From positions 62,001 through 126,000 of the forward strand of contig JAGAJM010000014.1 in NCBI GenBank assembly GCA_017626055.1: 64,000 nucleotides of DNA. Reading direction: 5' to 3'. Positions 7,730 to 19,199 of this stretch are shown one piece after another. The position numbers and the translations under genes are program-made. The DNA comes from a bacterium (GTDB lineage: Bacteria; Cyanobacteriota; Vampirovibrionia; Gastranaerophilales; Gastranaerophilaceae). Each line of letters starts with the position of its first letter. The stretch's first letter is position 1. The notes below the pieces were generated by a model. The model saw nothing but the letters and a program-made list of their open reading frames with translations. It ran no database searches and was not told the DNA's origin.

Positions 7730-10147
7730 TTAAGCTTGTATATTAGCGGTGAACTTTGTGAATGCACCACCATTATTTTTGAAAATTATATCCTTATTTG
7801 AATTAATCTCTGGAATGACTGTTGAAGTTGTTACCACTTGTTGACTTGGATTATCACCTTTGTTTCTTGGTGCAACTTCGTATGATTTAATTGAACGTTT
7901 ACCTGTTAAACGTTGCATAAATGTATAGTATTTTTTCTTAAATCCAGTAGAATTTTCTCGTTCAGTTTCAGCTGCAATCAATTCATCTCTTGTATGTTTT
8001 GCAAGTGGTTTACCAACAGATGATCTTGTAAGCATTTCACCTAACGTTGTATTAGTTATTGTAATCCAGCTCATACCAAGAAGTGATGCGTTGTATTGGT
8101 TTCTGAATGTTGAGTTGAACAAGTCAATCAATAATGTTTGATAGAACAATCTTGAACCTTCTTGTACAAATCTTTCTTTGAACTTAGTCTCAGCACCGTG
8201 TTTATCATTACCGTTCGATTTCAACATAACCATATTATAGTTATCTGTCATCAAGAACCAAATTGTTGCTGCTGTTGCTGCTGTTTTTGCTAAATTAGAC
8301 AATTCAGCATTTGATACACTTGATAATGAATCCACGTTAAATGCTTTTAATAAATTAACTTGAATATAATCTTTTAATTGAGCTTCTGTAATTTTACCTG
8401 ATGCTAATTTTTCTGCTTGTTTAGAAATTTTATCAAAACTTCTAGCTAAAGCATCAATATCTTTCGGGCCACCTTTTGGTTTTGCTTTTCTAAATACACT
8501 CATCAATTTTTCATCAATCATCCAATATGGAAGTGTAACTGTATTCCAAGCAAATTTGAATGGAGCAATTACAAAGTTCACTAAAGGTTTAATACCTTTA
8601 TCTTTCATACCCATATCGATATATTGTTTACCATCTGCAGATGTTTTTAATGCTGCTTTACCAACTTTTTCGTATTTATCCGCAAGTTCACTAAATCCAT
8701 TTTTACGTAATGCATCTACTACTGCATCAAATTTCTTAGTATCAACGTGATAAACTTCAGATGTTAATCTCTTATATAATTGAGTAAATGGTCTGTAAAT
8801 TACTTTATCTTCAAAAGTTTTAACTGCATTTTCTAAATTCAAATCTTTGATACCAAGTTTTGCAAATTTTTCTGCATCTTTTGCTTGAAGATTTTCAAAA
8901 TATTTTAATGCAGCTTTTTGAATTGCAGGAATATGTTTGAATCCTTTGATACCATAACCGATAGCTAAAACACTAGCTCCAGCTTTCATTAAAGTATCAA
9001 ATGATAATAAAGGTTTTTGTAATTTTTCTTTTTCTTTGTCTTTATCTGATTGAGGAGCACCTGTTGAAGAAATTTGTTTTGATTCAACAATAGGTTTGAT
9101 TTTTGCTTCTGGATTATGTAATCTTTCGTTTTCTGCTCTTGCTTCTTCTGGGGTTAATTTTTTGATATGTTTTCCATTTGATAAACGAGAAAACATTTCT
9201 GTTACTAACACTGTTGTACCTGTCATTAGTACAATACCGAATTTTGATTTATTAATGAATTTTTGGAACGCACCCATCGTGATTAAAGTTAAATAACCAC
9301 TTGTCAAAATTCTGCTTGTTTCTTGTTTAAATCTTGTTTTATGTTCTTTTTTAGCAGCTTCGTCATCATCATCCATCATTCTTGATAAGTTGTAAGCATC
9401 GTTTGCCAAGAAAATTGCAGGTGGTAAACCTGATACTAATCTGTTTAATGCTCTTTCGTGTTTTGTATCATAGTTACCAGATTTAGGGTCAAACATTTTT
9501 AATTCACTTTGGAAAATACTTGAACCCATTTTTTCATCAACTTTACTTGTAACTTCGGCAATTACATCTTCTGATAATTCAGAAACTTTTTTGCCTAATT
9601 CTTTTGCTTTAGATTCTAAAGCTGATTCAATTTTTACATCTCTGTATGTAATTAAACCTGTTAAAGAGTTTACTTTAGCATCAATTTTTGAACGTTGTCT
9701 AATGTTTCTGAAAAATGGTTTTGCTAAAACATCATCTGACCAACCTTTTAAGAAAGGAACTTTACCTAACATTTCAACAATACCATTTAAGATATCTCCA
9801 GGTAATATCTTGAATGGGTAAATTATACCATCCCAAGCTAAGTGAGGAATTGTTTTCTTAAAGATTGTAATTTTATCCCCGTCAACTTTTATTAGACTAC
9901 CTGTTCTATCAGCATGCTTAACCGTAATATCTTCCAAAAGATCTCTTCCCATACTACCAACATATTTGTCAGCGAATTTTAGAAACTCTTCTTTTGAATA
10001 AACTTTAGCTAACTGCTTATAACCTAAAGAAAGACCTTTAAAACTTAAATCTGAATGATTTACTTTTAAAGGTCTCTTAATATCTTGATTATTATTAATA
10101 TTTGAATAGAAATTTGAGGATAGAGGGGCCATGGTATTTGGGGACAT
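7730..10147 (-). CDS. Large membrane protein with two homologous halves
   Basis: Function unknown. I use the ATG at 10147 because a perfect AAGGAGG lies 5 bases before it; the ATG at 10204 has no SD. The 805-residue product opens with a disordered Asn-rich segment ending in DLSFKG (near residue 34). Two halves repeat each other: half 1 (about residues 70-345) has FLANDAYNL, TRFKQETSRIL, VTEMFSRLSNGK and EEARAENER; half 2 (about 520-755) has FLMTDNYNM, ERFVQEGSRLF, LGEMLTRSSVGK and DELIAAETER. Each half carries one or two hydrophobic segments and a proximal PFK-containing helix. A basic, polar tail follows. No enzymatic motif is visible; an envelope scaffold is a guess. Confidence 0.7.
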   Translation of the reverse strand: MSPNTMAPLSSNFYSNINNNQDIKRPLKVNHSDLSFKGLSLGYKQLAKVYSKEEFLKFADKYVGSMGRDLLEDITVKHADRTGSLIKVDGDKITIFKKTIPHLAWDGIIYPFKILPGDILNGIVEMLGKVPFLKGWSDDVLAKPFFRNIRQRSKIDAKVNSLTGLITYRDVKIESALESKAKELGKKVSELSEDVIAEVTSKVDEKMGSSIFQSELKMFDPKSGNYDTKHERALNRLVSGLPPAIFLANDAYNLSRMMDDDDEAAKKEHKTRFKQETSRILTSGYLTLITMGAFQKFINKSKFGIVLMTGTTVLVTEMFSRLSNGKHIKKLTPEEARAENERLHNPEAKIKPIVESKQISSTGAPQSDKDKEKEKLQKPLLSFDTLMKAGASVLAIGYGIKGFKHIPAIQKAALKYFENLQAKDAEKFAKLGIKDLNLENAVKTFEDKVIYRPFTQLYKRLTSEVYHVDTKKFDAVVDALRKNGFSELADKYEKVGKAALKTSADGKQYIDMGMKDKGIKPLVNFVIAPFKFAWNTVTLPYWMIDEKLMSVFRKAKPKGGPKDIDALARSFDKISKQAEKLASGKITEAQLKDYIQVNLLKAFNVDSLSSVSNAELSNLAKTAATAATIWFLMTDNYNMVMLKSNGNDKHGAETKFKERFVQEGSRLFYQTLLIDLFNSTFRNQYNASLLGMSWITITNTTLGEMLTRSSVGKPLAKHTRDELIAAETERENSTGFKKKYYTFMQRLTGKRSIKSYEVAPRNKGDNPSQQVVTTSTVIPEINSNKDIIFKNNGGAFTKFTANIQA

Positions 10148-10374
10148 GTACGCCTCCTTGTACTTATTCTCTATTCGAAATTTTGTTGCACTATTTACTA
10201 ACATTTTTCACACACCCGTTTTTGAGTATTTTCATTCATACTAAAACAAAAAGCAAGTAAATTTTGCTAAAATTTTACGTAATTTAACAATTGGTGATAA
10301 TACATATAAATAAACGATTTACTATTTTACAAGAGGGGAATTATAATGTATAATAAGGATTATAGAGAGGTTTT

Positions 10375-11673
10375 ATGTTGACTCGGGAAAATAAAACAGA
10401 TGTAATTATCGTTGGTGCAGGCCCTGCTGGAATTGCTTGTGGGATAACACTTGCACGCGCAGGGAAAGAAGTCGTAATAATTGAACGTGGATTATTTGCA
10501 GGAAGCAAAAATGTTTTTGGTGGAGCAATTTACACAAAACCAACTTTAGAAATTTTCCCAAATTTTGAAACAGAAGCACCTGTTGAAAGACGAAATATTG
10601 AACACAATTTTGCAATATTAGGAGAAGAAGATTCAACAACAATTACATACCGAAAAGACGATAATACAAGCTATTCTGTAATTCGTGGTAAGTTTGACCG
10701 CTGGGCAGCTGAAGAAGCAAGAAAAGCTGGAGCGTACATTGTTGAAGAAACAGTTGTTCGAGAACTTATCAAAGAAAACGACAAAATTGTTGGTGTTAAA
10801 ACAGAATTGGAAGAATTTTACGCTGATGTTGTAATATTAGCAGATGGTGTAAACTCACTTCTTGCAAAACAAATCGGACTAAGAAAAGATATCCAGACAA
10901 AAGATGTCGCACTTAGTGTTAAAGAAGTTATCAAACTAGATAAAGAAACTATTAACCAAAGATTTAGACTAAAAGATGACGAAGGCTCAATAGTTGAAAT
11001 TTTTGGTGGCCCTATGCTTGGCATGCTCGGTTTAGGTTTTATGTACACTAATAAAGACTCCGTTACGATTGGACTTGGAGTAACTTTAAACGAACTTGTT
11101 GACGAAGGTTTAAGACCTTACGATATTTTAGAAAAATTAAAACAACACCCAACAATTGCACCACTAATCGAAGGTGGAACTATTAAAGAATATTCTGCTC
11201 ACCTTATCCCAGAAGGTGGTTACAAAGCAATTCCTCAACTTTGCGACAACGGAGTTGTTATTGTTGGTGATGCAGCAATGCTTGTTAATAACTTACACTG
11301 GGAAGGTACTAACCTTGCAATGATTAGTGGCAAACTTGCGGCAGAAACTGTACTTGAAGCATTTGAGAAAAAAGATTTTTCAAAATCAACACTTTCTAAT
11401 TACGAAACAAAATTAAAAAAATCTTTTATTCTTAAAGATATGGAAACTTATAAAGATTTAATGGATGTAATGCATACTCGCAAAAAAGCATTTTTATCTT
11501 ATTACATGAAAAAAATAAACGCATTTTTTGAAATGTTTACATCTGTTGATGGCGTTCCTAAAAAAGAAAATTATCATAAATTTATTAAGAGCATTTTTAC
11601 AGATAGAAAAATTACAGAACTATTTAAAGATGCTTGGGCAATTATCAAATTATTATGGAGTATTTTGCTATGA
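10375..11673 (+). CDS. fixC: FixC-like flavoprotein:quinone oxidoreductase
   Basis: A 432-residue FAD protein of the FixC/ETF-QO and geranylgeranyl-reductase superfamily. The N-terminal dinucleotide motif is VGAGPAGIACGITLARAGKEV with the acidic end at IERG; VIVGDAAMLVNNLHWEGTNLAM near residue 295 is the second FAD motif with the GD pair. The protein lacks the C-terminal Fe-S domain of mitochondrial ETF-QO, which is supplied by the adjacent fixX. Role inferred: passing electrons from a flavoprotein to membrane quinone. No fixA/fixB lie in the window. SD GAGAGG precedes the ATG. The last residues (AIIKLLWSILL) are hydrophobic. Confidence 0.85.
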   Translation: MLTRENKTDVIIVGAGPAGIACGITLARAGKEVVIIERGLFAGSKNVFGGAIYTKPTLEIFPNFETEAPVERRNIEHNFAILGEEDSTTITYRKDDNTSYSVIRGKFDRWAAEEARKAGAYIVEETVVRELIKENDKIVGVKTELEEFYADVVILADGVNSLLAKQIGLRKDIQTKDVALSVKEVIKLDKETINQRFRLKDDEGSIVEIFGGPMLGMLGLGFMYTNKDSVTIGLGVTLNELVDEGLRPYDILEKLKQHPTIAPLIEGGTIKEYSAHLIPEGGYKAIPQLCDNGVVIVGDAAMLVNNLHWEGTNLAMISGKLAAETVLEAFEKKDFSKSTLSNYETKLKKSFILKDMETYKDLMDVMHTRKKAFLSYYMKKINAFFEMFTSVDGVPKKENYHKFIKSIFTDRKITELFKDAWAIIKLLWSILL

Positions 11674-11945
11674 GTTTAGATAAAAAATTATACACATTAA
11701 AATACTCACCTGATACAGAATCTCATTTGAGACCTGATAAAGAAAAATGCAAAACTTGCAAATCGAAAAACTGCACCTATATTTGTCCTGCACAAGTTTA
11801 CGAATGGGACGAAGAAAGACAGGAAGTTATCGTAAATTACGAAAACTGTCTTGAATGTGGAGCATGCAGAATTGCCTGCGAAAGACAATCAATCGACTGG
11901 AAATACCCAAAAGGTACAAAAGGGGTAACCTTCAAACAAGGTTAA
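11670..11945 (+). CDS. fixX: FixX-like ferredoxin
   Basis: A 91-residue ferredoxin-like partner of FixC. It contains CKTCKSKNCTYICP near the N-terminus and CLECGACRIACE near residue 67, the FixX cysteine pattern that binds one or two Fe-S clusters. The ATG overlaps the fixC stop (ATGA, 4 bases), indicating translational coupling. The N-terminal KLYTLKY and the DPDSHLR-type segment are typical of the family. Together with FixC it forms the split equivalent of ETF-quinone oxidoreductase. Confidence 0.88.
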   Translation: MSLDKKLYTLKYSPDTESHLRPDKEKCKTCKSKNCTYICPAQVYEWDEERQEVIVNYENCLECGACRIACERQSIDWKYPKGTKGVTFKQG

Positions 11946-11992
11946 GGACAAAAAACAACAATAAATATTATTAAATAAAAAGGAGACACAGT

Positions 11993-12358
11993 ATGAAAGA
12001 AGAATACTCAAATCAGTACAGACGTTGGTACGACAAAGACCCAGTTCTATCTGAAGCAGTAAAAACTTTGGAAGAAACTGATGACCAAACACAAATTCGC
12101 GTTGCGCTAAACTTAATCAAAATTATCATCGAACACAACATTGAAGACGAAAAATTTGAAGCAGTAGATGATATTATTTCCGCAGTAGGTTCAGGCTTAG
12201 ACGATAATCGTCGTGGTCGTTGGTATGATATCGACACAACACTAAGAACTGCAATGAACATGCTACAAAATTGTCCAGCAGATACACAAAAAGTTATCGC
12301 AAAAGAAATGGCACAAATGGTAGTTGCTCAAATCAAAAAAGACGAAGACGAAGAATAG
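11993..12358 (+). CDS. Small protein made of two tandem repeats
   Basis: A 121-residue acidic, soluble protein of unknown function. It consists of two copies of a unit of about 45 residues: RRWYDKDPVLSEAVKTLEET followed by TQIRVAL, and RGRWYDIDTTLRTAMNMLQN followed by TQKVIAK. Both start with RWYDxD and continue as two amphipathic helices. SD AGGAG lies 8 bases before the ATG. It follows fixX by 47 bases and precedes a terminator, so it is probably the third gene of the fixCX operon. No cysteine is present in the repeat core, so it is unlikely to bind Fe-S; an accessory or small-helical interaction protein is possible. Confidence 0.7.
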   Translation: MKEEYSNQYRRWYDKDPVLSEAVKTLEETDDQTQIRVALNLIKIIIEHNIEDEKFEAVDDIISAVGSGLDDNRRGRWYDIDTTLRTAMNMLQNCPADTQKVIAKEMAQMVVAQIKKDEDEE

Positions 12359-12392
12359 GGGTAAATCACCCACAATAAAAAATAAAACCATT

Positions 12393-12424
12393 AAAACCAT
12401 ACAGAAAAATCTGTATGGTTTTTA
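12393..12424 (+). terminator. Intrinsic terminator of the fixCX operon
   Basis: Arms AAAACCATACAG and CTGTATGGTTTT around an AAAAAT loop, followed by T residues, 35 bases after the last stop of the operon. Confidence 0.85.
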
Positions 12425-12482
12425 CATAATTTCCTTTAAATAAAGGATATCCTCATGATATGTTTTGGAGTATCATAAAAGT

Positions 12483-12806
12483 ATGGAAAACTATGACCAA
12501 ATCGAAGAAGATAAAGAGTTAAAAACTGTCGGATTAGAACTAATGTTTCTAACCCCAGAAAAGTGTTCCTCACCTGATGGGATTACAGCAGTTGAGTTAG
12601 CAAAATTGGTCGGGCTTCCAGCTGAAACAGTTAAGAAAAAATTAAACACCCTTAAAGAAAAAGAAATCGTAAAAGTTAAAGGGATTAATCCAAAATATTG
12701 GAAATTCAACGAATACAATTTCCAAAGGATGGATGAAAATGACGAAATTTTTAGACTCTTATGTAGTTTTGATGACGTCGATTTTGACAAATATTTTTCT
12801 TACTAA
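12483..12806 (+). CDS. Winged-helix DNA-binding-like protein
   Basis: A 107-residue soluble protein with a MarR/ArsR-like winged helix: ITAVELAKLVGLPAETVKKKLNTLKEKEIVKVKG at about residues 35-70, i.e. helix, turn, recognition helix, then wing. The N- and C-terminal tails are acidic (DNDEIFRLLCSFDDVDFDKYF). I choose the ATG at 12483 because TATCAT at 12471-12476 ends 6 bases before it, the leaderless spacing seen at several other genes here; the in-frame TTG at 12465 would lie upstream of that element. Likely a transcription regulator, target unknown. Confidence 0.65.
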   Translation: MENYDQIEEDKELKTVGLELMFLTPEKCSSPDGITAVELAKLVGLPAETVKKKLNTLKEKEIVKVKGINPKYWKFNEYNFQRMDENDEIFRLLCSFDDVDFDKYFSY

Positions 12807-12885
12807 ATACAAAAAATATACTATATAAAAATCCCCAAAGTTATGATACAATAAGAAAAACGCTAGTAGTGAAGGAGCAAACTTA

Positions 12886-14217
12886 ATGACATCAAGTACA
12901 AACCAATTTTTAAAACCCCTAACAACCCAAACTAATGAAAAGGGTAATCTTGAAATTGGCGGTTGTGATGTTGTTGAATTAGCTGAAAAATATTCAACTC
13001 CACTTTATGTTGTGGATGAAAAAACACTTCGCTCAATTTGCCAAGATTATAAAAAAGCATTTGCAAAATATCCAAAAACAAATATGATGTATGCTTCAAA
13101 AGCTCTTTGCACATCAGCAATCGCAACCATTTTAACCGATGAAGGTTTTGGATTTGATACAGTTTCTGGCGGTGAAATCTACACAGTTTACAAAGCTGGC
13201 GCTGATATGTCAAAAGTTCTGTTCAATGGCAACAACAAATCTTACGATGAATTAACACTAGCTCTAGAAGTTGGTGTTGGTAGAATTTCTGTTGACAATT
13301 TCTTTGAACTTGCCTTATTAAATGAAATCGCACAAAGCAAAGGAATTGTTGCAGATGCACTATTAAGAATTACTCCTGGAATAGAATGTCACACTCACGA
13401 ATACATTCAAACTGGACACTTAGATTCTAAATTCGGGTTCGACTTAACTCAAATTGATGAAGCAATCGAACTTATTCAGAACGAATATAAAAATATCAAA
13501 ATCCATGGGCTTCACGCTCACATTGGTTCTCAAATTTTTGAAACAAGTATCTTCCCTGATGAAATTGAGATTATGGCAAGAGAAATTTCAAGAATTAACG
13601 AGAAATTTAATTTAGGACTTCACGAAATCAATATTGGTGGTGGCTTAGGTGTAAAATATACCGAAGTAGATGTTCCACCATCAACTTATGAAATAGCAGA
13701 ATTAATTATCAATAAATTACACGAAGTTTCTGAAAAATATAACATTGAACCACCAACATTATTTATCGAACCAGGTAGAAGTATTATTTCAACATCTGGC
13801 GTAACACTTTACACAGTTGGAAGTTCGAAACAAGTTCCACACGGAACAAAATACGTTGCAATTGATGGGGGTATGGCTGATAACCCTCGCCCATCAATGT
13901 ATCAAGCTGAATACAGTGCTGAAGTTGCAAATAAAAAAGAAACAACTGATACTGAATTAGTTACTATCGCTGGAAGATTTTGTGAATCTGGGGATATTTT
14001 GATTAAAAATATTGAACTTCCAAAACTAGAAGAAGGCGATATTTTATGTGTTTATAACACTGGTGCTTACAACTATTCAATGGCATCAAATTACAATAGA
14101 GTACAAAGACCAGCAATGGTTCTTGTAAATAATTCACAGTCTGATATTATTATTAATAGAGAGACATTAGATGATTTGGTTTCGCACGATTTAATCCCTG
14201 ATAGGTTGAAAAAATGA
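12886..14217 (+). CDS. lysA: Diaminopimelate decarboxylase
   Basis: PLP enzyme converting meso-diaminopimelate to lysine and CO2, the last step of the DAP pathway. The 443-residue product carries the PLP lysine in MMYASKAL, HAHIGSQ, the phosphate-binding INIGGGLG, the substrate-binding EPGRSI, and the catalytic C-terminal GRFCESGDIL and YNTGAYNYSMASNYN. Length is slightly above the usual 420 because of a polar N-terminal lead of about 15 residues. SD GAAGGAG precedes the ATG. The stop overlaps the cdaA start by 4 bases, so the two are coupled. Confidence 0.95.
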   Translation: MTSSTNQFLKPLTTQTNEKGNLEIGGCDVVELAEKYSTPLYVVDEKTLRSICQDYKKAFAKYPKTNMMYASKALCTSAIATILTDEGFGFDTVSGGEIYTVYKAGADMSKVLFNGNNKSYDELTLALEVGVGRISVDNFFELALLNEIAQSKGIVADALLRITPGIECHTHEYIQTGHLDSKFGFDLTQIDEAIELIQNEYKNIKIHGLHAHIGSQIFETSIFPDEIEIMAREISRINEKFNLGLHEINIGGGLGVKYTEVDVPPSTYEIAELIINKLHEVSEKYNIEPPTLFIEPGRSIISTSGVTLYTVGSSKQVPHGTKYVAIDGGMADNPRPSMYQAEYSAEVANKKETTDTELVTIAGRFCESGDILIKNIELPKLEEGDILCVYNTGAYNYSMASNYNRVQRPAMVLVNNSQSDIIINRETLDDLVSHDLIPDRLKK

Positions 14218-15119
14218 TTGAAGATTTATTAATGTTATTTCAAAATTTCATTGGCAATTGGCACATTTACATCAAAGATACTTTTGGATGGAAAAATATC
14301 TTTGAAATTTTCATTATTGCAGCTGTATTGATAGTTTTTTACAAAAAATTTATCAAAAACACCAATTCTGAAAAATTTGTAAAAGGTGCAATTGTACTTG
14401 TTTTCTTATGGTTAGCAAGTGAAATTTTAGTAGCATTAGATTTAACAATTTTAGGGGTATTTATCCGCACAATTGTTAGCTTAATCGCATTAAGTTTAAT
14501 CGTTATTTTCCAACCAGAGTTGAGAAGATTCTTAGGTTATCTTGGTCAAATGGACTTTTTCAAAAGATGGTTTGAAAGCGATAAAGATAAAGAAACAAAC
14601 AAGGCAATTGACGTAATAAAAGAAATTATTGAAGCCGTAAAATATTTATCAAAATCTCATACTGGTGCTTTAATCGTTTTCCAAAATGATTTAAGCAACA
14701 CTTATCACGATGTTGGGACAAGATTAAATGCTGACGTTTCAACAGAATTGTTGTTAACTATATTCCATGAAAACACACCACTTCATGATGGGGCTGTTGT
14801 AATTAGTGGAAACAAAATTATTTCAGCTGGTGTATTATTACCATTAACAGATGACCCAAAACTTAGCTGGAAATATGGTACTCGCCACAGAGCTGCAATC
14901 GGGATGACAGAATCTAGCAACGCTGCTTGCTTAGTTGTATCAGAAGAAACTGGTGAGGTTTCTGTTACTTTAGATGGTTCACTAAAAAAATATGACGATA
15001 TTCCAACTTTGAAAAATGATTTAGAAAGTATTTTAGGATACAAAAATATTGAACAACCAGAAAAAAAATCCATCTTCAATTTGGAAAAGTTAATTACCAT
15101 CAATAAAGACAGGAAATAA
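14214..15119 (+). CDS. cdaA: Diadenylate cyclase CdaA
   Basis: Synthesises c-di-AMP from two ATP. The 301-residue protein has three N-terminal transmembrane helices (about residues 30-50, 60-77 and 80-100) followed by the QPELRRFLGYLG linker and a cytoplasmic DAC domain with both catalytic motifs, LHDGAVVI and TRHRAAIG. It is coupled to lysA by an ATGA overlap and followed 2 bases later by a YitT-type gene. The usual partners cdaR and glmM are absent. c-di-AMP commonly controls osmolyte/K+ balance and cell wall homeostasis; the link with lysine/DAP here may be only positional. Confidence 0.93.
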   Translation: MIEDLLMLFQNFIGNWHIYIKDTFGWKNIFEIFIIAAVLIVFYKKFIKNTNSEKFVKGAIVLVFLWLASEILVALDLTILGVFIRTIVSLIALSLIVIFQPELRRFLGYLGQMDFFKRWFESDKDKETNKAIDVIKEIIEAVKYLSKSHTGALIVFQNDLSNTYHDVGTRLNADVSTELLLTIFHENTPLHDGAVVISGNKIISAGVLLPLTDDPKLSWKYGTRHRAAIGMTESSNAACLVVSEETGEVSVTLDGSLKKYDDIPTLKNDLESILGYKNIEQPEKKSIFNLEKLITINKDRK

Positions 15120-15121
15120 AA

Positions 15122-15991
15122 ATGACACCACAACCAAAGAAAAAAAGAACAGTTTTTAAATTATTAAAAAGTTTATTTTTCATCACTATTGGGGCTTTTA
15201 TAACAGCGTTCGCACTTGAATCGTTCTTATTACCAAACGAAGTTATTGATGGTGGAATTATTGGTATTTCAATGATTATAAACCATTTAACTAAATGGAA
15301 TTTAGGTTTATTAATCATCATTTTGAACGCACCATTTATCATATTAGCACTAAAAAAAATGGGAAAAATGTTTGTGTTTTTAACTGCATATGCAAACATA
15401 ATTTTGGCAGTTGCGTTAAACATTTTCAACCATTATAAAGTTACAAATGACATCACTTTAGCAACTGTATTTGGTGGGATTGTACTTGGGATAGGTGTTG
15501 GACTTATATTGAAGAACGAAGCATCACTTGACGGAACAGAAATTCTATCACTACTTGTTTCTAAAAAATTCGGCTTTTCTGTCGGCGAATTTATCATGGG
15601 GATAAATGTTTTTATATATCTAGCAGCAGGAAAAGTTTTCAGCTGGGAAAGTGCAATGTATTCAATCCTAACTTACTTTATTGCATCAAAAGTTATTGAC
15701 GCTGTGATGGAAGGATTAAATAGTTCAAAATCTGTTCGAATTATCAGTGATGATGCAGGATTAATTGGTAACGCCTTAATTGAAAAATTAGACATTAGCG
15801 TTACATACCTAAAAGGTATTGGCGGATATTCTGGACAAGACAAAGATATTATTTATTGTGTAATTTCACGTTTAGAACTTCCAAAAATGATAGAAATCAC
15901 AAAAGAAATAGATTCACACGCATTCATTTCAGTTGTTGATGTTCACGAAACTTATGGCGGAAGATTTAGAAAAAGAATTGATAAAATTTAA
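15122..15991 (+). CDS. YitT family membrane protein
   Basis: A 289-residue protein of the YitT (DUF161 plus DUF2179) family. Five or so transmembrane helices occupy residues 20-200 (e.g. LFFITIGAFITAFALESFLLP and ATVFGGIVLGIGVGLILKN), followed by a cytoplasmic ferredoxin-like DUF2179 domain from about 205 (SKSVRIISDD, then IGGYSGQDKDIIYCVISRLELPKMIEITKEID and a final GGRF). Family members are possible transporters with a C-terminal sensor domain; substrate is not known. The start lies 2 bases after the cdaA stop, so the two are cotranscribed. Confidence 0.88.
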   Translation: MTPQPKKKRTVFKLLKSLFFITIGAFITAFALESFLLPNEVIDGGIIGISMIINHLTKWNLGLLIIILNAPFIILALKKMGKMFVFLTAYANIILAVALNIFNHYKVTNDITLATVFGGIVLGIGVGLILKNEASLDGTEILSLLVSKKFGFSVGEFIMGINVFIYLAAGKVFSWESAMYSILTYFIASKVIDAVMEGLNSSKSVRIISDDAGLIGNALIEKLDISVTYLKGIGGYSGQDKDIIYCVISRLELPKMIEITKEIDSHAFISVVDVHETYGGRFRKRIDKI

Positions 15992-16055
15992 TAACTAGAC
16001 AATTTTTGAAAAATATAATATACTAAATTATTGAAGAGAGAAAAAGGAAAATAAA

Positions 16056-16403
16056 ATGGCAAAACACAGTGATACAGTACCAATAGAGGTAACAATTTTA
16101 ACAGCAGACCACGATATTAAAGGGGTTGTTCACGTTTCTAAATATACAAATACAAACAGAGAGTTAACAGACCTTTTGAATGACAAAGAAAGAAGATTTT
16201 TGGCTGTTACTAATGCAGAAATTTATCCTCGTGTTGGTAACCAATCACCAAGAAGATATAATTTCTTAGAAATTCATATGGATTATGTTTTAATGGTTCA
16301 CCCAACATCTCAGGCGGTGTTTAAAGACTCTGGAAAAACTCAAGAAGACATAGCAAGATTTAGAGATTTAAGATTAAAATTGAACCAAACAAAACCATTC
16401 TAA
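16056..16403 (+). CDS. Small conserved-looking soluble protein
   Basis: A 115-residue beta-rich protein, unknown to me at function level. It reads as a small barrel-like domain: EVTILTADHDIKGVVHVS, then RELTDLLNDKERRFLAVTNAEIY and FLEIHMDYVLMVHP, with a basic helix at the end (FRDLRLKLNQ). No signal peptide or metal motif. SD AAGGAAAA precedes the ATG and a bidirectional terminator follows. It is the last gene of the lysA-cdaA-yitT direction but is separated by 64 bases with an own possible promoter. Confidence 0.65.
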   Translation: MAKHSDTVPIEVTILTADHDIKGVVHVSKYTNTNRELTDLLNDKERRFLAVTNAEIYPRVGNQSPRRYNFLEIHMDYVLMVHPTSQAVFKDSGKTQEDIARFRDLRLKLNQTKPF

Positions 16404-16417
16404 ATTTAAACTAATAA

Positions 16418-16451
16418 AAAAAAGGACTTTCAACATCGAAAGTCCTTTTTT
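16418..16451. terminator. Bidirectional terminator between 16056 gene and gyrB
   Basis: Arms AAAAAGGACTTTC and GAAAGTCCTTTTT around an AACATC loop, with A and T runs on both sides, placed between two convergent genes. Confidence 0.9.
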
Positions 16452-16470
16452 GTTGCTTATAATTATTCAA

Positions 16471-19026
<2,556 letters not shown>

Positions 19027-19093
19027 CTACTGAAATATAAGAATATAATAGCACAAAAGAACTTTTTATGCCAAATGAATTTACTTAAATTTA

Positions 19094-19175
19094 CAAGGGG
19101 TAAAGATTTTTAAACAAAATTCAACCAAAAATATTAAAATTACCCCTTGCCATATAAAAATGGCTATAATATTAT
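19094..19175 (+). promoter_or_regulatory. Promoter and paired operator of the hydrogenase operon
   Basis: TTGCCA (19147-19152), a 17-base spacer and TATTAT (19170-19175) form a sigma-70-type promoter 24 bases before the first hydrogenase-operon start. A perfect 10-base inverted repeat, CAAGGGGTAA at 19094-19103 and TTACCCCTTG at 19140-19149, brackets 36 AT-rich bases; its right arm overlaps the -35 hexamer. A second smaller inverted repeat, GCCAT/ATGGC, sits in the spacer. The arrangement suggests repression or activation by a dimeric regulator, identity unknown. Confidence 0.55.
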
Positions 19176-19199
19176 TATAGATGTAAAAGTGAGGAAGAT

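Noticed and set aside
10346-10381. 11-codon frame (MYNKDYREVLC) overlapping the fixC start
   Set aside because: It begins inside two overlapping TATAAT elements that look like the fixC promoter, so it is probably not transcribed from its own start. A leader peptide cannot be excluded.
12491-12790. 99-codon minus-strand frame across the winged-helix gene
   Set aside because: Antisense shadow with no SD and Ser/Phe-rich composition.
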